Notes under the pieces: model-generated
The model's database searches: none
The model's input: only the letters and a program-made list of their open reading frames with translations
What the model was told of the DNA's origin: nothing
Made by a program: the position numbers and the translations under genes
Shown: in pieces, positions 33,555 to 43,900 of the stretch
Layout of the letters: the number at the start of each line of letters is the position of its first letter
Position numbering within the stretch: the first letter of the stretch is position 1
From: Bacteroidota bacterium
GTDB taxonomy: Bacteria; Bacteroidota; Bacteroidia; UKL13-3
Direction of reading: 5' to 3'
DNA length: 64,000 nt
Assembly: GCA_947464275.1 (NCBI GenBank)
Contig: CANHVU010000003.1
Coordinates: 1-64,000, forward strand

Positions 33555-34547
33555 CTAATCAACCCAATTAGTTTTGTCAACTATCGACCTGATAATTTGG
33601 TCTAATCGTTCAATTTCCGTGTTAATTGCTTTCAAAAGAACTGCTTTATCTTCATCAGATAAACTGCTGTTTTCATTGTTTAATATAGAGGTAATACCTA
33701 ATAAATTAACCACAGGACTCCTTACCTCATGAGATTGTTGCCATGCAATTTCTTTTAATTTTTTGTTTTGTTCTAATATCTGTAACTGATCTTTTTTATG
33801 TTGAGTGATATCGGTTATACCATAGGCTATTCCGAGGGTTTTTCCATCTTCAGTAACTACATTAAAAAGCGAAATTTGAAACCAAAAGTTATTTTGTTCT
33901 TGTACAAATTGGATTTGGTTACCTTCAATTACTTTTCTGTAAATAGCTTCTAAATCACTTTTTTCTTCTTCAGTTGAACAATAACTTAAAAAATTATCAG
34001 CTGTTTTTATTTCTTTGTTTAAAAAGCGTTTTGCATAATTTTCCTCAGCAGATTTATTAAAATACAGTACTTTAAAATCGTTGTTTAAAAATATAAAACC
34101 TTCGTTGGTGCTATTTAATAATGAGTTTAGCTTTGATTGGGTTTCGAGTAGGATATTGGTTAGGTTTTTTTCTTTGGTCAAGTCGTAACCAATGCACAAA
34201 ATCCCAATGATTTCATTTTTAGAATCGAAAAAACACGAGAACTCCCAATAACTATAAAAATAATCATTGTTGTTGTTTTGAGGTTTTCTAATTTCAACTG
34301 AATGCGTTTTAGTTGGTTGTTCAAAACATTTAGTAACAACAGCATCACATTTCTCTACATCATCGGGATGAATAGTATTTACAATTGATTGACCAATAAA
34401 ATTAGGTGAAATAAAACCAAATTTTTCTGTAAAGCGTTTATTTACATAAGTATAATTACCTTGTAAATCTGTTACTATGGCGTAAATATTAGCTGAGTTT
34501 ATAACCCAATTAGGCAGTAAACTTATATCAAATTCATTGTTATTCAT
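33555..34547 (-). CDS. PAS-domain protein with histidine-kinase H-box but no ATPase domain
   Basis: A 330-residue protein with no membrane segment. PAS domain 1 (about 10-135) has AIVTDLQGNYTYVNKRFTEKFGFISPNFIGQS; PAS domain 2 (about 145-255) has LLNSTNEGFIFLNNDFKVLYFNKSAEENY. The C-terminal region carries a HisKA-like segment, WQQSHEVRSPVVNLLGITSIL, with the phospho-acceptor His in SHEVRSP. The protein then stops at NWVD, where an HATPase_c domain would normally begin. It may be phosphorylated in trans or act as a sensing adaptor. The following sequence shows no continuation of an ATPase in another frame in the 240-base gap. Confidence 0.85.
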   Translation of the reverse strand: MNNNEFDISLLPNWVINSANIYAIVTDLQGNYTYVNKRFTEKFGFISPNFIGQSIVNTIHPDDVEKCDAVVTKCFEQPTKTHSVEIRKPQNNNNDYFYSYWEFSCFFDSKNEIIGILCIGYDLTKEKNLTNILLETQSKLNSLLNSTNEGFIFLNNDFKVLYFNKSAEENYAKRFLNKEIKTADNFLSYCSTEEEKSDLEAIYRKVIEGNQIQFVQEQNNFWFQISLFNVVTEDGKTLGIAYGITDITQHKKDQLQILEQNKKLKEIAWQQSHEVRSPVVNLLGITSILNNENSSLSDEDKAVLLKAINTEIERLDQIIRSIVDKTNWVD

Positions 34548-34769
34548 TGTAATTCTATGGTAAACATAAATAACAAATACAAAAAATACAATAAAAGTTT
34601 GTGTTAGTATTAATTTATAAAATTTCCAAATAATAATATGCTGAGCATAAAAAGATTCGAATAATTAGTTAAACATTTTAGTTAACGTTTTGTAAATTTT
34701 GTTTCATTTAGAAACATATCTTTTAAAAAACCGTTTATTTATCTAATATTTACAGCGTTTAATAAATTT

Positions 34770-37142
34770 ATGTTATATAAAACTGCCCTCTTATTTCTTT
34801 TAGCATTTACCACCAATTTTGTTTTTGCCCAAACCAAATTTACTTTAAGTGGCGAGCTTAGAGACAGTTCTAATGGAGAAACTTTAATTGGTGCTGTGGT
34901 TAAAATTATGGAAACCAATAAGGCCATTTCAACCAATACGTATGGCTATTTTGCATTAACATTACCCGCTGGTAATTATACTGTTCAAATAACATATTTA
35001 GGTTTTCAAACTAAAATAATAAAAGTTAATTTGGAAAAGGACTCCAAATTGAATGTAAAGCTTGCCTCAAGAAGTATTTCTGGAAAAGAAGTCGTGATTA
35101 AAGGTGAACGAGAAGATAAAAATATAAGAAGCACAGAAATGAGCACGGTTGAACTAACCGGAGAGAAAGTAAAACAATTGCCTGTTATATTTGGAGAATC
35201 TGATATTTTAAAAGCCATCACATTATTACCAGGCATCAAAAGTGGGGGTGAAGGTGGAACAGGATTTTATGTGAGAGGGGGTGGTCCTGATCAAAATTTA
35301 ATATTAATGGATGAAGCAGTAGTTTATAATCCTTCGCATTTATTTGGGTTCCTTTCTGTTTTTAATACTGATGCAGTAAAAAATTTAGAAGTAATAAAAG
35401 GCGGAATGCCAGCCAATTATGGTGGTCGTTTGTCGTCTATTTTAAATGTAACCATGCGTGAAGGTAATAACCAAAAATATGAATTTAATGGTGGAGTTGG
35501 ACTACTTGCATCGCGCTTTAGTGCTGAGGGGCCCATTAAAAAAGGTAAAAGCAGTTTTTTAATTGCTGCTCGCAGAACCTATATTGATGTTTTAGCTCAA
35601 CCATTTTTGCCTAAAAGTGCGCAAGGAAATGCATATTATTTTTACGATATAAACTTTAAAATGAATTGGCAATTGGGCACTAAGGATAAATTATACTTTT
35701 CAGGATATTTTGGAAGAGATATATTAGATTTTATAAGTCCTACCAATAATAATGTTAACCTTAATTTTGGTTGGGGAAATGCCACGGCAACATTACGTTG
35801 GAACCATGTATTTAAACCTAAATTGTTTAGCAATACATCAATAATTTATAATCGTTACGATTTGTTTAATGATTTCAAATTTGGCGTTAATGGTTTTAGT
35901 GTGCGTTCAGGTTTAAATGATTGGAATTTAAAGTCAGATTTTACATGGTTTGCAGCCGATAAACATTTAGTTAAATTTGGTTTCAATTATATTTTTCATT
36001 CGTTTACTCCAGGAATTGCTACTGGATCAGTTGGCACCATAAAAATAGATGAAGAAATAAGTAAACAATACGCTCATGAAGTTGCCGTTTATGCACAAGA
36101 CGAATGGCAAATAACCCAACGTTGGAGCGTAAATGCAGGCTTGCGAGCTGTAGCTTTTAATAGAGTGGGGCCCTATACTCAAGAAATATTTAATGAAGAT
36201 AATCAAAAAACTGGTGAATCTATAAAATATGGTGTTAATGAAAGTATGGCTTTTTACCCAAGGTTAGAGCCAAGGTTAAATGTTAATTATTTGATTAATG
36301 AAGAATCTTCCATAAAGGCTTCTTATACCAAAACATATCAATTTGTACATTTAGCCACTACCAGTGGTGCTCAGTTTCCCGTAGATTTATGGGTACCTAG
36401 TTCTGCTAAAGTTAAACCTCAGGAAGCTAACCAAGTGGCTTTGGGTTATTTTAGAAACTTTATAAATAATAGATACGAAGCTAGTGCTGAAGCTTATTAT
36501 AAAGTAATGGATAACCAAATTGAGTTCAAGCCATTTTCGCAATTGTTTTTCAATGCTAATTTAGAAAACGAAATGGTTTTTGGACAAGGAAAAGCTTATG
36601 GTTTAGAATTATTTTTAAAGAAAAAAGTAGGTAGGCTAAATGGATGGATTGGTTATACTTGGAGCCGAGCATACCGCCAGTTTGATCAATTAAATTATGG
36701 AGAAGCATACTTTTTTAGGTACGATAGAACGCACGATATGTCGTTGGTATTAAGCTATACATTTAACAAAAAATGGACTGGAACTTTTGTGTTTGTTTAT
36801 GGAACAGGTAATGCTGTTACTTTACCAAACTCTCGTTATCCTTACAGAATAGGTTATGATCCACAAACAAACGAACCTAAATTTACTTTTATAGATGTAT
36901 ATGATAAAATTAATTCTTATCGATTGCCTGCGTATCACCGCGCAGATATCAGTTTTGTTTATACCCATAAAAAAACTAAAAGTTGGGAAAGCAATTGGAA
37001 TTTTAGTATTTACAATATTTACAACCGCGCTAACCCCTATTTTATCTATTTTTTACCTGATATAGATAAGTTAGAAGTAAAAGCTTATATGGTTTATTTA
37101 TTCCCCATTTTACCTTCGGTAGCTTGGAATTTTAAGTTTTAA
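34770..37142 (+). CDS. TonB-dependent outer-membrane receptor
   Basis: A 790-residue receptor. After the signal peptide (to FAQ near residue 20) comes a carboxypeptidase-D regulatory-like domain (about 25-110: SGELRDSSNGETLIGAVVKI..YGYFALTLPAGNYTVQITYLGFQ), then the plug (about 130-230, with GGTGFYVRGGGPDQNLILMDEAVVYNPSHLFGF and VIKGGMPANYGGR), then a 22-strand-type barrel to the C-terminus. It should import an unknown ligand using energy from TonB/ExbB/ExbD, a set of which is encoded at 54.7-57.7 kb. It is followed 12 bases later by a DUF4249 lipoprotein, a common pairing in this phylum. Confidence 0.95.
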   Translation: MLYKTALLFLLAFTTNFVFAQTKFTLSGELRDSSNGETLIGAVVKIMETNKAISTNTYGYFALTLPAGNYTVQITYLGFQTKIIKVNLEKDSKLNVKLASRSISGKEVVIKGEREDKNIRSTEMSTVELTGEKVKQLPVIFGESDILKAITLLPGIKSGGEGGTGFYVRGGGPDQNLILMDEAVVYNPSHLFGFLSVFNTDAVKNLEVIKGGMPANYGGRLSSILNVTMREGNNQKYEFNGGVGLLASRFSAEGPIKKGKSSFLIAARRTYIDVLAQPFLPKSAQGNAYYFYDINFKMNWQLGTKDKLYFSGYFGRDILDFISPTNNNVNLNFGWGNATATLRWNHVFKPKLFSNTSIIYNRYDLFNDFKFGVNGFSVRSGLNDWNLKSDFTWFAADKHLVKFGFNYIFHSFTPGIATGSVGTIKIDEEISKQYAHEVAVYAQDEWQITQRWSVNAGLRAVAFNRVGPYTQEIFNEDNQKTGESIKYGVNESMAFYPRLEPRLNVNYLINEESSIKASYTKTYQFVHLATTSGAQFPVDLWVPSSAKVKPQEANQVALGYFRNFINNRYEASAEAYYKVMDNQIEFKPFSQLFFNANLENEMVFGQGKAYGLELFLKKKVGRLNGWIGYTWSRAYRQFDQLNYGEAYFFRYDRTHDMSLVLSYTFNKKWTGTFVFVYGTGNAVTLPNSRYPYRIGYDPQTNEPKFTFIDVYDKINSYRLPAYHRADISFVYTHKKTKSWESNWNFSIYNIYNRANPYFIYFLPDIDKLEVKAYMVYLFPILPSVAWNFKF

Positions 37143-37154
37143 TAATTTAGTTCA

Positions 37155-38045
37155 ATGAAAAATATAATTATAGTTTTATTTGTTTTATTTACCTTTTTAG
37201 CCTGCGAAAAGGAAATAACTATTGATGTACCTCCAGGTAAATTGCAATATGTAGTAGAAGCCAGTATTAATAACCGTTTCCCTTTATTAAACTACGTTTT
37301 CATAAGCACCACCATTGATTATTTTAAACCTGATTTGTCGCTAAATGGTGTAAAAAATGCAGAGGTTTATATTACACCGGGTGTAATAGTTGGCAATGAT
37401 ACTTTTTATAATGAAGCCAATAGAATAAAGTTATATGGAGTTGATACTTTAGCAAAATTAGTACCTGCTTTAGATAGTATTCTAGGACCATTTTCAGGAG
37501 TATATATGAATCCATTTGAGTTAACAGGAGCTGTAAATACTCCCTACAAATTAGATATTTTGTTAAACAATGGAGCAACTGCCATTACTGCTAAAACATT
37601 TATTCCACGCACTGTAAATATTGATAGTGTTTTATATAGAATAGAGCCAAAACAAGGGAAAGACACAGTTGGTAAGGCTTACACTAAGTTTTGGTTTGTA
37701 GATGGACCAGAAAGAAACAATTACAGATTGGCTGTAAATACAAGTCCAGATTCCATACTTTTTGGTTGGGGAGCTTGTAAATTTTATAGAACTTTTGACG
37801 ATGAGTTTGTAAATAATGGCAATCGCCCATATGAGTTTGTGAGGCCATTTAACGAAGGGGATACTTTAAATTTATACCTCTCGCACATCGGTAGAAAAGA
37901 GTTTTTATTTTGGCAGTCGTTTGGTAAAGCCGATAATAATGGTGGACCTTTTGCAACTCCTGGTTCTGTCTCGTCAAACATTAAAGGGGCAATTGGTTCT
38001 TTTACAGGTTATTCGGTAGATTTTAAGCAGGTTATTTTAAAATGA
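37155..38045 (+). CDS. DUF4249 family lipoprotein
   Basis: A 296-residue lipoprotein: MKNIIIVLFVLFTFLAC is the signal with the Cys at 17. EKEITIDVPPGKLQYVVEASINN and FISTTIDYF are the usual DUF4249 opening, followed by beta-rich sequence. Proteins of this family are encoded after TonB-dependent receptors of the carboxypeptidase-regulatory type and are thought to sit on the outer membrane as partners. The 12-base gap to the receptor gene implies one operon. The ligand is unknown. Confidence 0.9.
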   Translation: MKNIIIVLFVLFTFLACEKEITIDVPPGKLQYVVEASINNRFPLLNYVFISTTIDYFKPDLSLNGVKNAEVYITPGVIVGNDTFYNEANRIKLYGVDTLAKLVPALDSILGPFSGVYMNPFELTGAVNTPYKLDILLNNGATAITAKTFIPRTVNIDSVLYRIEPKQGKDTVGKAYTKFWFVDGPERNNYRLAVNTSPDSILFGWGACKFYRTFDDEFVNNGNRPYEFVRPFNEGDTLNLYLSHIGRKEFLFWQSFGKADNNGGPFATPGSVSSNIKGAIGSFTGYSVDFKQVILK

Positions 38046-38089
38046 TTTACTTTTGAGTAAACTTAACAATTAACTAACAATAATCTAAT

Positions 38090-38097
38090 TAAGTTTG
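38090..38097 (+). promoter_or_regulatory. -7 box upstream of the response regulator gene
   Basis: TAAGTTTG fits TAnnTTTG and is followed by CGCC; it lies 30 bases before the start codon. I find no good -33 TTG at the usual distance. Confidence 0.45.
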
Positions 38098-38126
38098 CGC
38101 CTGATTAAATCATAAAATCAATCAAA

Positions 38127-38828
38127 ATGAAAGATAAAAAACAATACAAAATTCTTGTGGTAGATGATGAAAAAGACATTCAAGAATTTATTGAGTATAA
38201 TCTAAAAAAAGAAGGATACGAAGTTTTTTTGGCAAATAATGGAATAGAAGCCATTGAAGAAGCAAAACGTATAAAACCTGATTTGATTTTGATGGACGTA
38301 ATGATGCCTCAAATGGATGGTATTCAGGCATGTCAGCAAATAAAAGCTAATCCATCTTTAAATAAAATTTTCATTGTTTTTTTAACTGCCAGAGCCGAAG
38401 AATACAGTGAGTTAGCCGGTTTTGATGCAGGAGCAGATGATTATATTGCCAAACCAATTAAACCCAAATTATTATTAACACGTTTATCTGCTATTTTACG
38501 TAGAAAAGAAAACAATAATAACGAAAGTGGTGAAGTTGAAAATGTTAAACTAACTGTTAAAGGTTTGATAATTGATAGAGATACTTTTTTAGTTTATAAA
38601 GGAACAGAAAAAATTCAATTGGCACGTAAGGAGTTTGAATTACTTTATTTATTGGCTAGTAAGCCTGGTAAAGTATTTAAGCGTGAAATAATTTTAGAAA
38701 AAGTGTGGGGCGATGAGGTAATTGTAGGTGATAGAACCATTGATGTTCACATTAGAAAAATTCGCGAAAAAGTGGGTGAAGACCTTCTTGGAACAGTAAA
38801 AGGTGTAGGTTATAAATTTGAAGATTAA
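38127..38828 (+). CDS. OmpR/PhoB-family response regulator
   Basis: A 233-residue two-component regulator. The receiver domain (1-125) has acidic residues DDE at 13-15, the phospho-acceptor Asp57 in LILMDVMMPQMDG, Thr in FLTAR and Lys in YIAKPIKP. The C-terminal winged helix (about 140-232) has LARKEFELLYLLASKPGKVFKREIILEKVWG and the end RTIDVHIRKIREKVGE..VKGVGYKFE. It should bind DNA when phosphorylated. No histidine kinase gene is adjacent; a PhoR-like kinase stands alone at 58039. It overlaps the convergent AlkB gene by 4 bases. Confidence 0.95.
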   Translation: MKDKKQYKILVVDDEKDIQEFIEYNLKKEGYEVFLANNGIEAIEEAKRIKPDLILMDVMMPQMDGIQACQQIKANPSLNKIFIVFLTARAEEYSELAGFDAGADDYIAKPIKPKLLLTRLSAILRRKENNNNESGEVENVKLTVKGLIIDRDTFLVYKGTEKIQLARKEFELLYLLASKPGKVFKREIILEKVWGDEVIVGDRTIDVHIRKIREKVGEDLLGTVKGVGYKFED

Positions 38829-39427
38829 ACAATTGTTCTAAAAGTCAAGTTTATTCTTGGTGTCATTATTTTGGTGGTTTTGGGCATACTGTGCTTCCAA
38901 AATTTTTGTATTTCATTTTCCATAGTTAGTAAACTGCCATTTTCCAGCTTAATTGCTATTCTCTGTTTTGTATTGTTATGTTTGAATGTAAAATTTCGTT
39001 CAGCACCAAAGCTAATGGAAGCTATGGTTCCGTTCGGTTTTAGTTCTTTTTCATTATCGCTATGCCAACCCATGCCTTCATTTCCATTTTGGTATAAATT
39101 TAATAAGCAAGAATTGAAAGTTTGATGAGTAATCATTTCAATTTTTTCTTTTATCTCTAATAAAACTGGAATAAAAACGGCTGTATTTTTGGTGATTTTT
39201 GAATATTTATAGTTGATATCAGCAGTAGCTGCATAAAAAGCAACTTTTCTGTTAGTAATTATTTTTTTGCCAAAAATTACTACTTCATCGTTTTGCCAAT
39301 TTATTAAATCCAATAATAAATTACAATAATGCAACGATTCATTGGCATTGAAAATTTTACCATAATAATAAGCATCACCGTCAAGCGGCAATAAATTATC
39401 ACTTTTGATTGTATCAAATAAATGCAT
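38825..39427 (-). CDS. AlkB-type Fe(II)/2-oxoglutarate dioxygenase
   Basis: From ATG 39427 the product is 200 residues. The iron site is H-x-D in GMGWHSDNE (His122, Asp124) with His179 in FWKHSMPK, and the 2-oxoglutarate Arg191 and Arg197 lie in PRINLTFR. Substrate-site sequence SISFGAERNFTFKH is also typical. AlkB-type enzymes remove alkyl groups from DNA or RNA bases by oxidation, repairing alkylation damage. A TTG two codons upstream (39433) is possible but the ATG is preferred. It converges with and overlaps the response regulator gene by 4 bases; no adaptive-response regulator is nearby. Confidence 0.93.
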   Translation of the reverse strand: MHLFDTIKSDNLLPLDGDAYYYGKIFNANESLHYCNLLLDLINWQNDEVVIFGKKIITNRKVAFYAATADINYKYSKITKNTAVFIPVLLEIKEKIEMITHQTFNSCLLNLYQNGNEGMGWHSDNEKELKPNGTIASISFGAERNFTFKHNNTKQRIAIKLENGSLLTMENEIQKFWKHSMPKTTKIMTPRINLTFRTIV

Positions 39428-39511
39428 GTGCAAATTTGGTTAAATTATTAATGATTTGATAATTGTATGTGAAGAATAAAATATTATTTTTGACAAATAA
39501 TTAAAGAAAAT

Positions 39512-40915
39512 ATGAAAAAAATATTAATACTAATCTTAAATCTTCTTATTGGCTATTATGCTGAATGTCAGGTATTAACCGAATTGTTAGTGCCCAAGTA
39601 TTTAAGTGGTAGAACAGCTGCAACTGCAAATAACGCTAGAATGCCATTGTTTTACTGTTTTCAAATTACAGGATTAGTTCCAAATCAAGTTTATGATTTA
39701 AAGGCTGGTTTAGCATTAACCACAGAGGCTGCTACAAGTTATGGTGCCGGAAATCAATGGAATGGTAGTGGTTTTTCAACTGCAAATTGGATTGGAGCAT
39801 TTACCACAGATGCAAGTGGAAACAGTGGCCCAGTTTGGGGTGCTGTTCAACCAACTGGTAATGCTACTAGATTTCTTCCTGGGGCTATAGTTAATTTAAG
39901 AATTGGATATATTGCAACTGGAGTTTCAATGCCAGCTGCTCCATCATTTATTGGAACAAAAAATATAACTGGTTTAGATATTGGCAATACAGCAGTTACT
40001 CCAGCTACTACTGATGATGGTGCTTTTATTCAAGGAAGTGCAACTGCATTGGGTTCAGGTAAGTATGTATGTGCTTATGATAATACTGCAGGAACTGGTG
40101 ACCCTATTTCAATAGGATTAATTAGAACGCATTCTGTTAATCAACTTTCAAATAATGAACTTCCCGCTGCAATTGATTCAATTTTAAAGGGTGGAACAAG
40201 TGTTGTAGATGGTGATTATGCTTTATTAATACCTATTGGAAGTAATAATCCTAATGGGATTCAAAGATTAGAAATAAGAAATAAATCTAATGTTGTTTCT
40301 TTTCCAAGTATTACAGCAACTGGCATTTGGCCAAGTGGTGGTAATACTGTAACTGTAGCAAGAAGAGGAATTATTGCAATAAATTCAGTTGATGCGCCAT
40401 TACCTGTAAAATACACACAGTTTACTGCAGACAGAAGCAACGATAATATTAAGTTAAATTGGTCAACAGCATCTGAAGTAAACAACAATGGCTTTGAAAT
40501 TGAAAGAAGCAGCAATGGAACTGATTTTGAAAAAATTGGATTTGTAAAAGGTGTAGGTAATTCTTCAAGGTTAAATAAATATTCATTTACAGATAAAAAT
40601 AATTCATTTGCATATTACCGTTTAAAGCAAGTTGATTTTGATGGTAAATATGAATTTTCGAAAGTTATATCCGTTAAATCTAACGAATCATCTGTTGAAT
40701 TATCGCCTAATCCATTTAACGATAATTTAGTTATTAATTCAAATACCGCCATAATCAATGCTGAAATAGTAGATATTACAGGCAGAGTAAAAATGTTTGA
40801 AGTTGTTAATAGCAATACTGCTAAATTAAACACTTCAGGTTTGGATAATGGCGTTTACTTTATCAGAATAAACAACGGAGAGAAAGTAATTACCAAAAGA
40901 ATCATTAAAAATTAA
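39512..40915 (+). CDS. Secreted protein with T9SS type A sorting domain
   Basis: A 467-residue exported protein with a signal peptide (MKKILILILNLLIGYYAECQ). Residues 20-290 form a domain of unknown family, Gly/Thr/Asn-rich with NNARMPLFYCFQITGLVPNQVYDLKAG. A fibronectin-like region with the recurrent motif VKYTQFTADRSNDNIKLNWSTASEVNNNGFEIERSSNG..FEKIGFVKGVGNS follows (about 295-390), and the T9SS domain ends the protein (LSPNPFNDNLVIN..NGVYFIRINN). It should be surface-attached or released. No enzyme motif was seen. A strong shared terminator follows. Confidence 0.85.
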   Translation: MKKILILILNLLIGYYAECQVLTELLVPKYLSGRTAATANNARMPLFYCFQITGLVPNQVYDLKAGLALTTEAATSYGAGNQWNGSGFSTANWIGAFTTDASGNSGPVWGAVQPTGNATRFLPGAIVNLRIGYIATGVSMPAAPSFIGTKNITGLDIGNTAVTPATTDDGAFIQGSATALGSGKYVCAYDNTAGTGDPISIGLIRTHSVNQLSNNELPAAIDSILKGGTSVVDGDYALLIPIGSNNPNGIQRLEIRNKSNVVSFPSITATGIWPSGGNTVTVARRGIIAINSVDAPLPVKYTQFTADRSNDNIKLNWSTASEVNNNGFEIERSSNGTDFEKIGFVKGVGNSSRLNKYSFTDKNNSFAYYRLKQVDFDGKYEFSKVISVKSNESSVELSPNPFNDNLVINSNTAIINAEIVDITGRVKMFEVVNSNTAKLNTSGLDNGVYFIRINNGEKVITKRIIKN

Positions 40916-40931
40916 TTTAATAAACAACAAT

Positions 40932-40968
40932 AAAAAAAGCGCTTACTGTTTTACGGTAAGCGCTTTTT
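40932..40968. terminator. Bidirectional intrinsic terminator
   Basis: AAAAAAAGCGCTTAC pairs with GTAAGCGCTTTTTTT around a short loop. It sits between the convergent T9SS protein and SNF2 helicase genes; the helicase stop codon at 40969 lies at its right edge. Confidence 0.9.
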
Positions 40969-43900
40969 TTAGTTTAACAGGTCTATAATTTCGTTTACAT
41001 CGATGGTTTTGATAAAACTTTCTTCGGAGGTAATGATATTATCGGCAAGCAATTTCTTTTTGTTTTGCAATGCAATGATTTTTTCCTCCACAGTATCTTT
41101 GGTAATGAATTTATAAATAAATACCGATTTGGTTTGGCCAATTCTATGGCTTCTATCTACCGCTTGGCGCTCAATGGCAGGGTTCCACCAAGGATCAATT
41201 AAAAACACATAATCGGCATTTGTTAAGTTCAATCCCAAACCACCTGCTTTTAGCGAAATTAAAAAGTAGGATAACTCTTCTTTGGTTTGAAAATCATTCA
41301 CCGCTTTCTGGCGTTCATTGCTGGTCATGCTTCCATCTAAATAACTAAATGGAACTTTGTTTTGTCTGAAATAATTTCCGTAAATATCTAACTGTTTTAC
41401 AAACTGTGAAAACATCAAAACTTTATGTCCTTCGGCTTTAGCTGTATTGGCCCTAGCTACTACCTCATCAAATTTACCACTACCAAAATTATACTCTTTA
41501 TCAGATAAAAATGGATGATTGGCTATTTGGCGCAATCGTGTTAAACCCTTTAATAACGTGAAGTGCGAGCGACTAACACCAATTTCGGAAACTGATTTTA
41601 AAATTTCATTTCTGTAATACGATTTGGTGGTTTCATAAGCCTCGGCTTGTTCATCGGTCATTTGGCAATAAATAATTTGCTCTGTTTTTTCTGGCAAATC
41701 TTTAGCCACTTGGTCTTTGGTTCTGCGTAATACAAATGGTTTAATAATGGCTTTTAATTGCTGCATTTTAAACTCATCTTTTCCTTTTTCAATGGGGTTT
41801 ACAAACCTATCGGTAAATGAACTTAAATTGCCTAACAAACCAGGATTTACAAACGATAATTGACTCCAAAGTTCTTGCACCCCATTTTCAATTGGCGTTC
41901 CGGTAAGCACCAACTTATAATTTGATTTAAGCAATTTAACCGCTTTTGACGATTGAGAACTAGCATTTTTTATTGATTGACTTTCGTCTAAAATAATATA
42001 GTTAAATTTAAATTCTTTCAGTACATCAATATCTACTCTGGCAGTTCCATAAGTAGTTATTATCAAATCGTAATTGGTAAAATATTTGGTGTTTTTTATG
42101 CGTTGCGAGCCTGTGTAAACCAATACTTTTAAATTTGGGGTAAACTTTTTAGCCTCGTTTTGCCAATTAAACACCAACGAGTTTGGTACAATAATCAAAC
42201 TAGTTCTAATGGTATTTTGTGCTACAGAACTATCAACTACAGTGCTACTTTGAAAAGTTTTTTCAGCTTTAGCAATGGTTGGTAAAACTTCTACTACATT
42301 GCTTTTATCAAATAAATCAATTTGCCCCTTAGCATCTATGCCTGTAGGTTCTAGCAGCATTGCGTCATTGGCTAATGATGCACTTATTTTAGGTTTTTCG
42401 GGTGCATTTTGCATGGCAAAAGCTTGGTATAACTCACGCTCTTTTTGAATCAATGCCAAAGTTTGAATGGTTTTTCCAAGTCCCATATCATCGGCCAAAC
42501 AGCCGCCAAATTGATTTTCTTTTAAAAAATAAAACCAATTGAAACCAGCTTGTTGGTAGGGGCGAAGGGTACCTTTAAAATTTATGGGCACTGCCGCTTC
42601 TTTTACTTGACCGTAATCTTTTAAACGCTCTAATTTATCGCTTAAGCGTAAATATTTACCCCCATTATTTACTATTTCATCTAATAAACCAACATGTTGT
42701 TTTTCAATTTTTATTTCTTCATTATTAGTACTAAACTCAAGTAAGCCGCTTAAATCGCCAAACCATTCTAAAGGAATTATGGCAATCATTCCGTTTGGCA
42801 ACTTAAATTCTCGTATGCCTTTTAGTAAATAATTGCGCAAAGAAATAAAAGGAATACTGAACTCGCCAAATTTTACTACTGCTTGCACATCAAACCAATC
42901 TTTTTGCTCCTTTATTTCCAATTTCATTTCACGAGCACCAATGAAATAGATGTTTTTATCTTGGGTAATATCAATGCCAGCCTTTTTTAAATCAGCATGA
43001 TGCTCGTTAAGCCATTCTAAAAAATCAAATTTGTTGGTTCCTTCATTACTCAGCGAAATATGTCCAGTTAAAGGTTTAGCTTTATTGGTTTTTAAAGTAA
43101 AATATGGCCCATTGTATTGTTTTAAACCAATTTTATTTAATGCAGTAAACTTTTCTGCTTCAAACTCCAAGTTTCGCTTAGTTCGGGTAAAAATATAATT
43201 ATCGTTTTCTTTTTTTACCACTACCGAAATTTTATTGGTACTTCCGTAATCAAACAAAGCACCATCATAATTAAAGGTCAATTTTAATGCAATATCATCG
43301 CCAATGACTTGCTGCATGCTTAGTTGGGCAATTCCTTCGGGTTGTTTGGTATTTATTTCAAAACCTTCAGCATACACATTGTATTTTTCAATCAATTGGT
43401 AAACAAATTTATTAAAATACGTTTCTTCAGATGATTTATTGATTTGTATAAAACGCTTGTTTAAAAATGGTTGCAATTTTTTGCCTTCCATGTCTTTTTC
43501 AAAGTTGAACAAATCATTTCCAAGCAACATCCACGCTGGGTTATAAGTAATAATTTGTGCATTTTTAAACATAAATTCTACCCTAACACCTTTAAACTTA
43601 ATGGTTGGGAAATAACGTGTTCCCTCGCTATCGCGCTTAAAATGAAACAGAACTGAAGCTTTTTCTTCGGCTACATTTATTTGAACCGAAGTAGGGTTAT
43701 TGTCATTCCCAGTTTTAAAAATAGCCTGACCTTTTAATAAATTTAGCGCTTTGTTCATGCGCTCTTCAATAAATGGTTTTATTTTCTCTTCAAATAGGGG
43801 CTCTAAAACAACTTTATTGATAAACTCGTGGGTTCTAATTTTCTTTTTAGGGTCTTTGTGAAATTTTTTGAATAAATAATCATCATCCAACTCATCTAAA

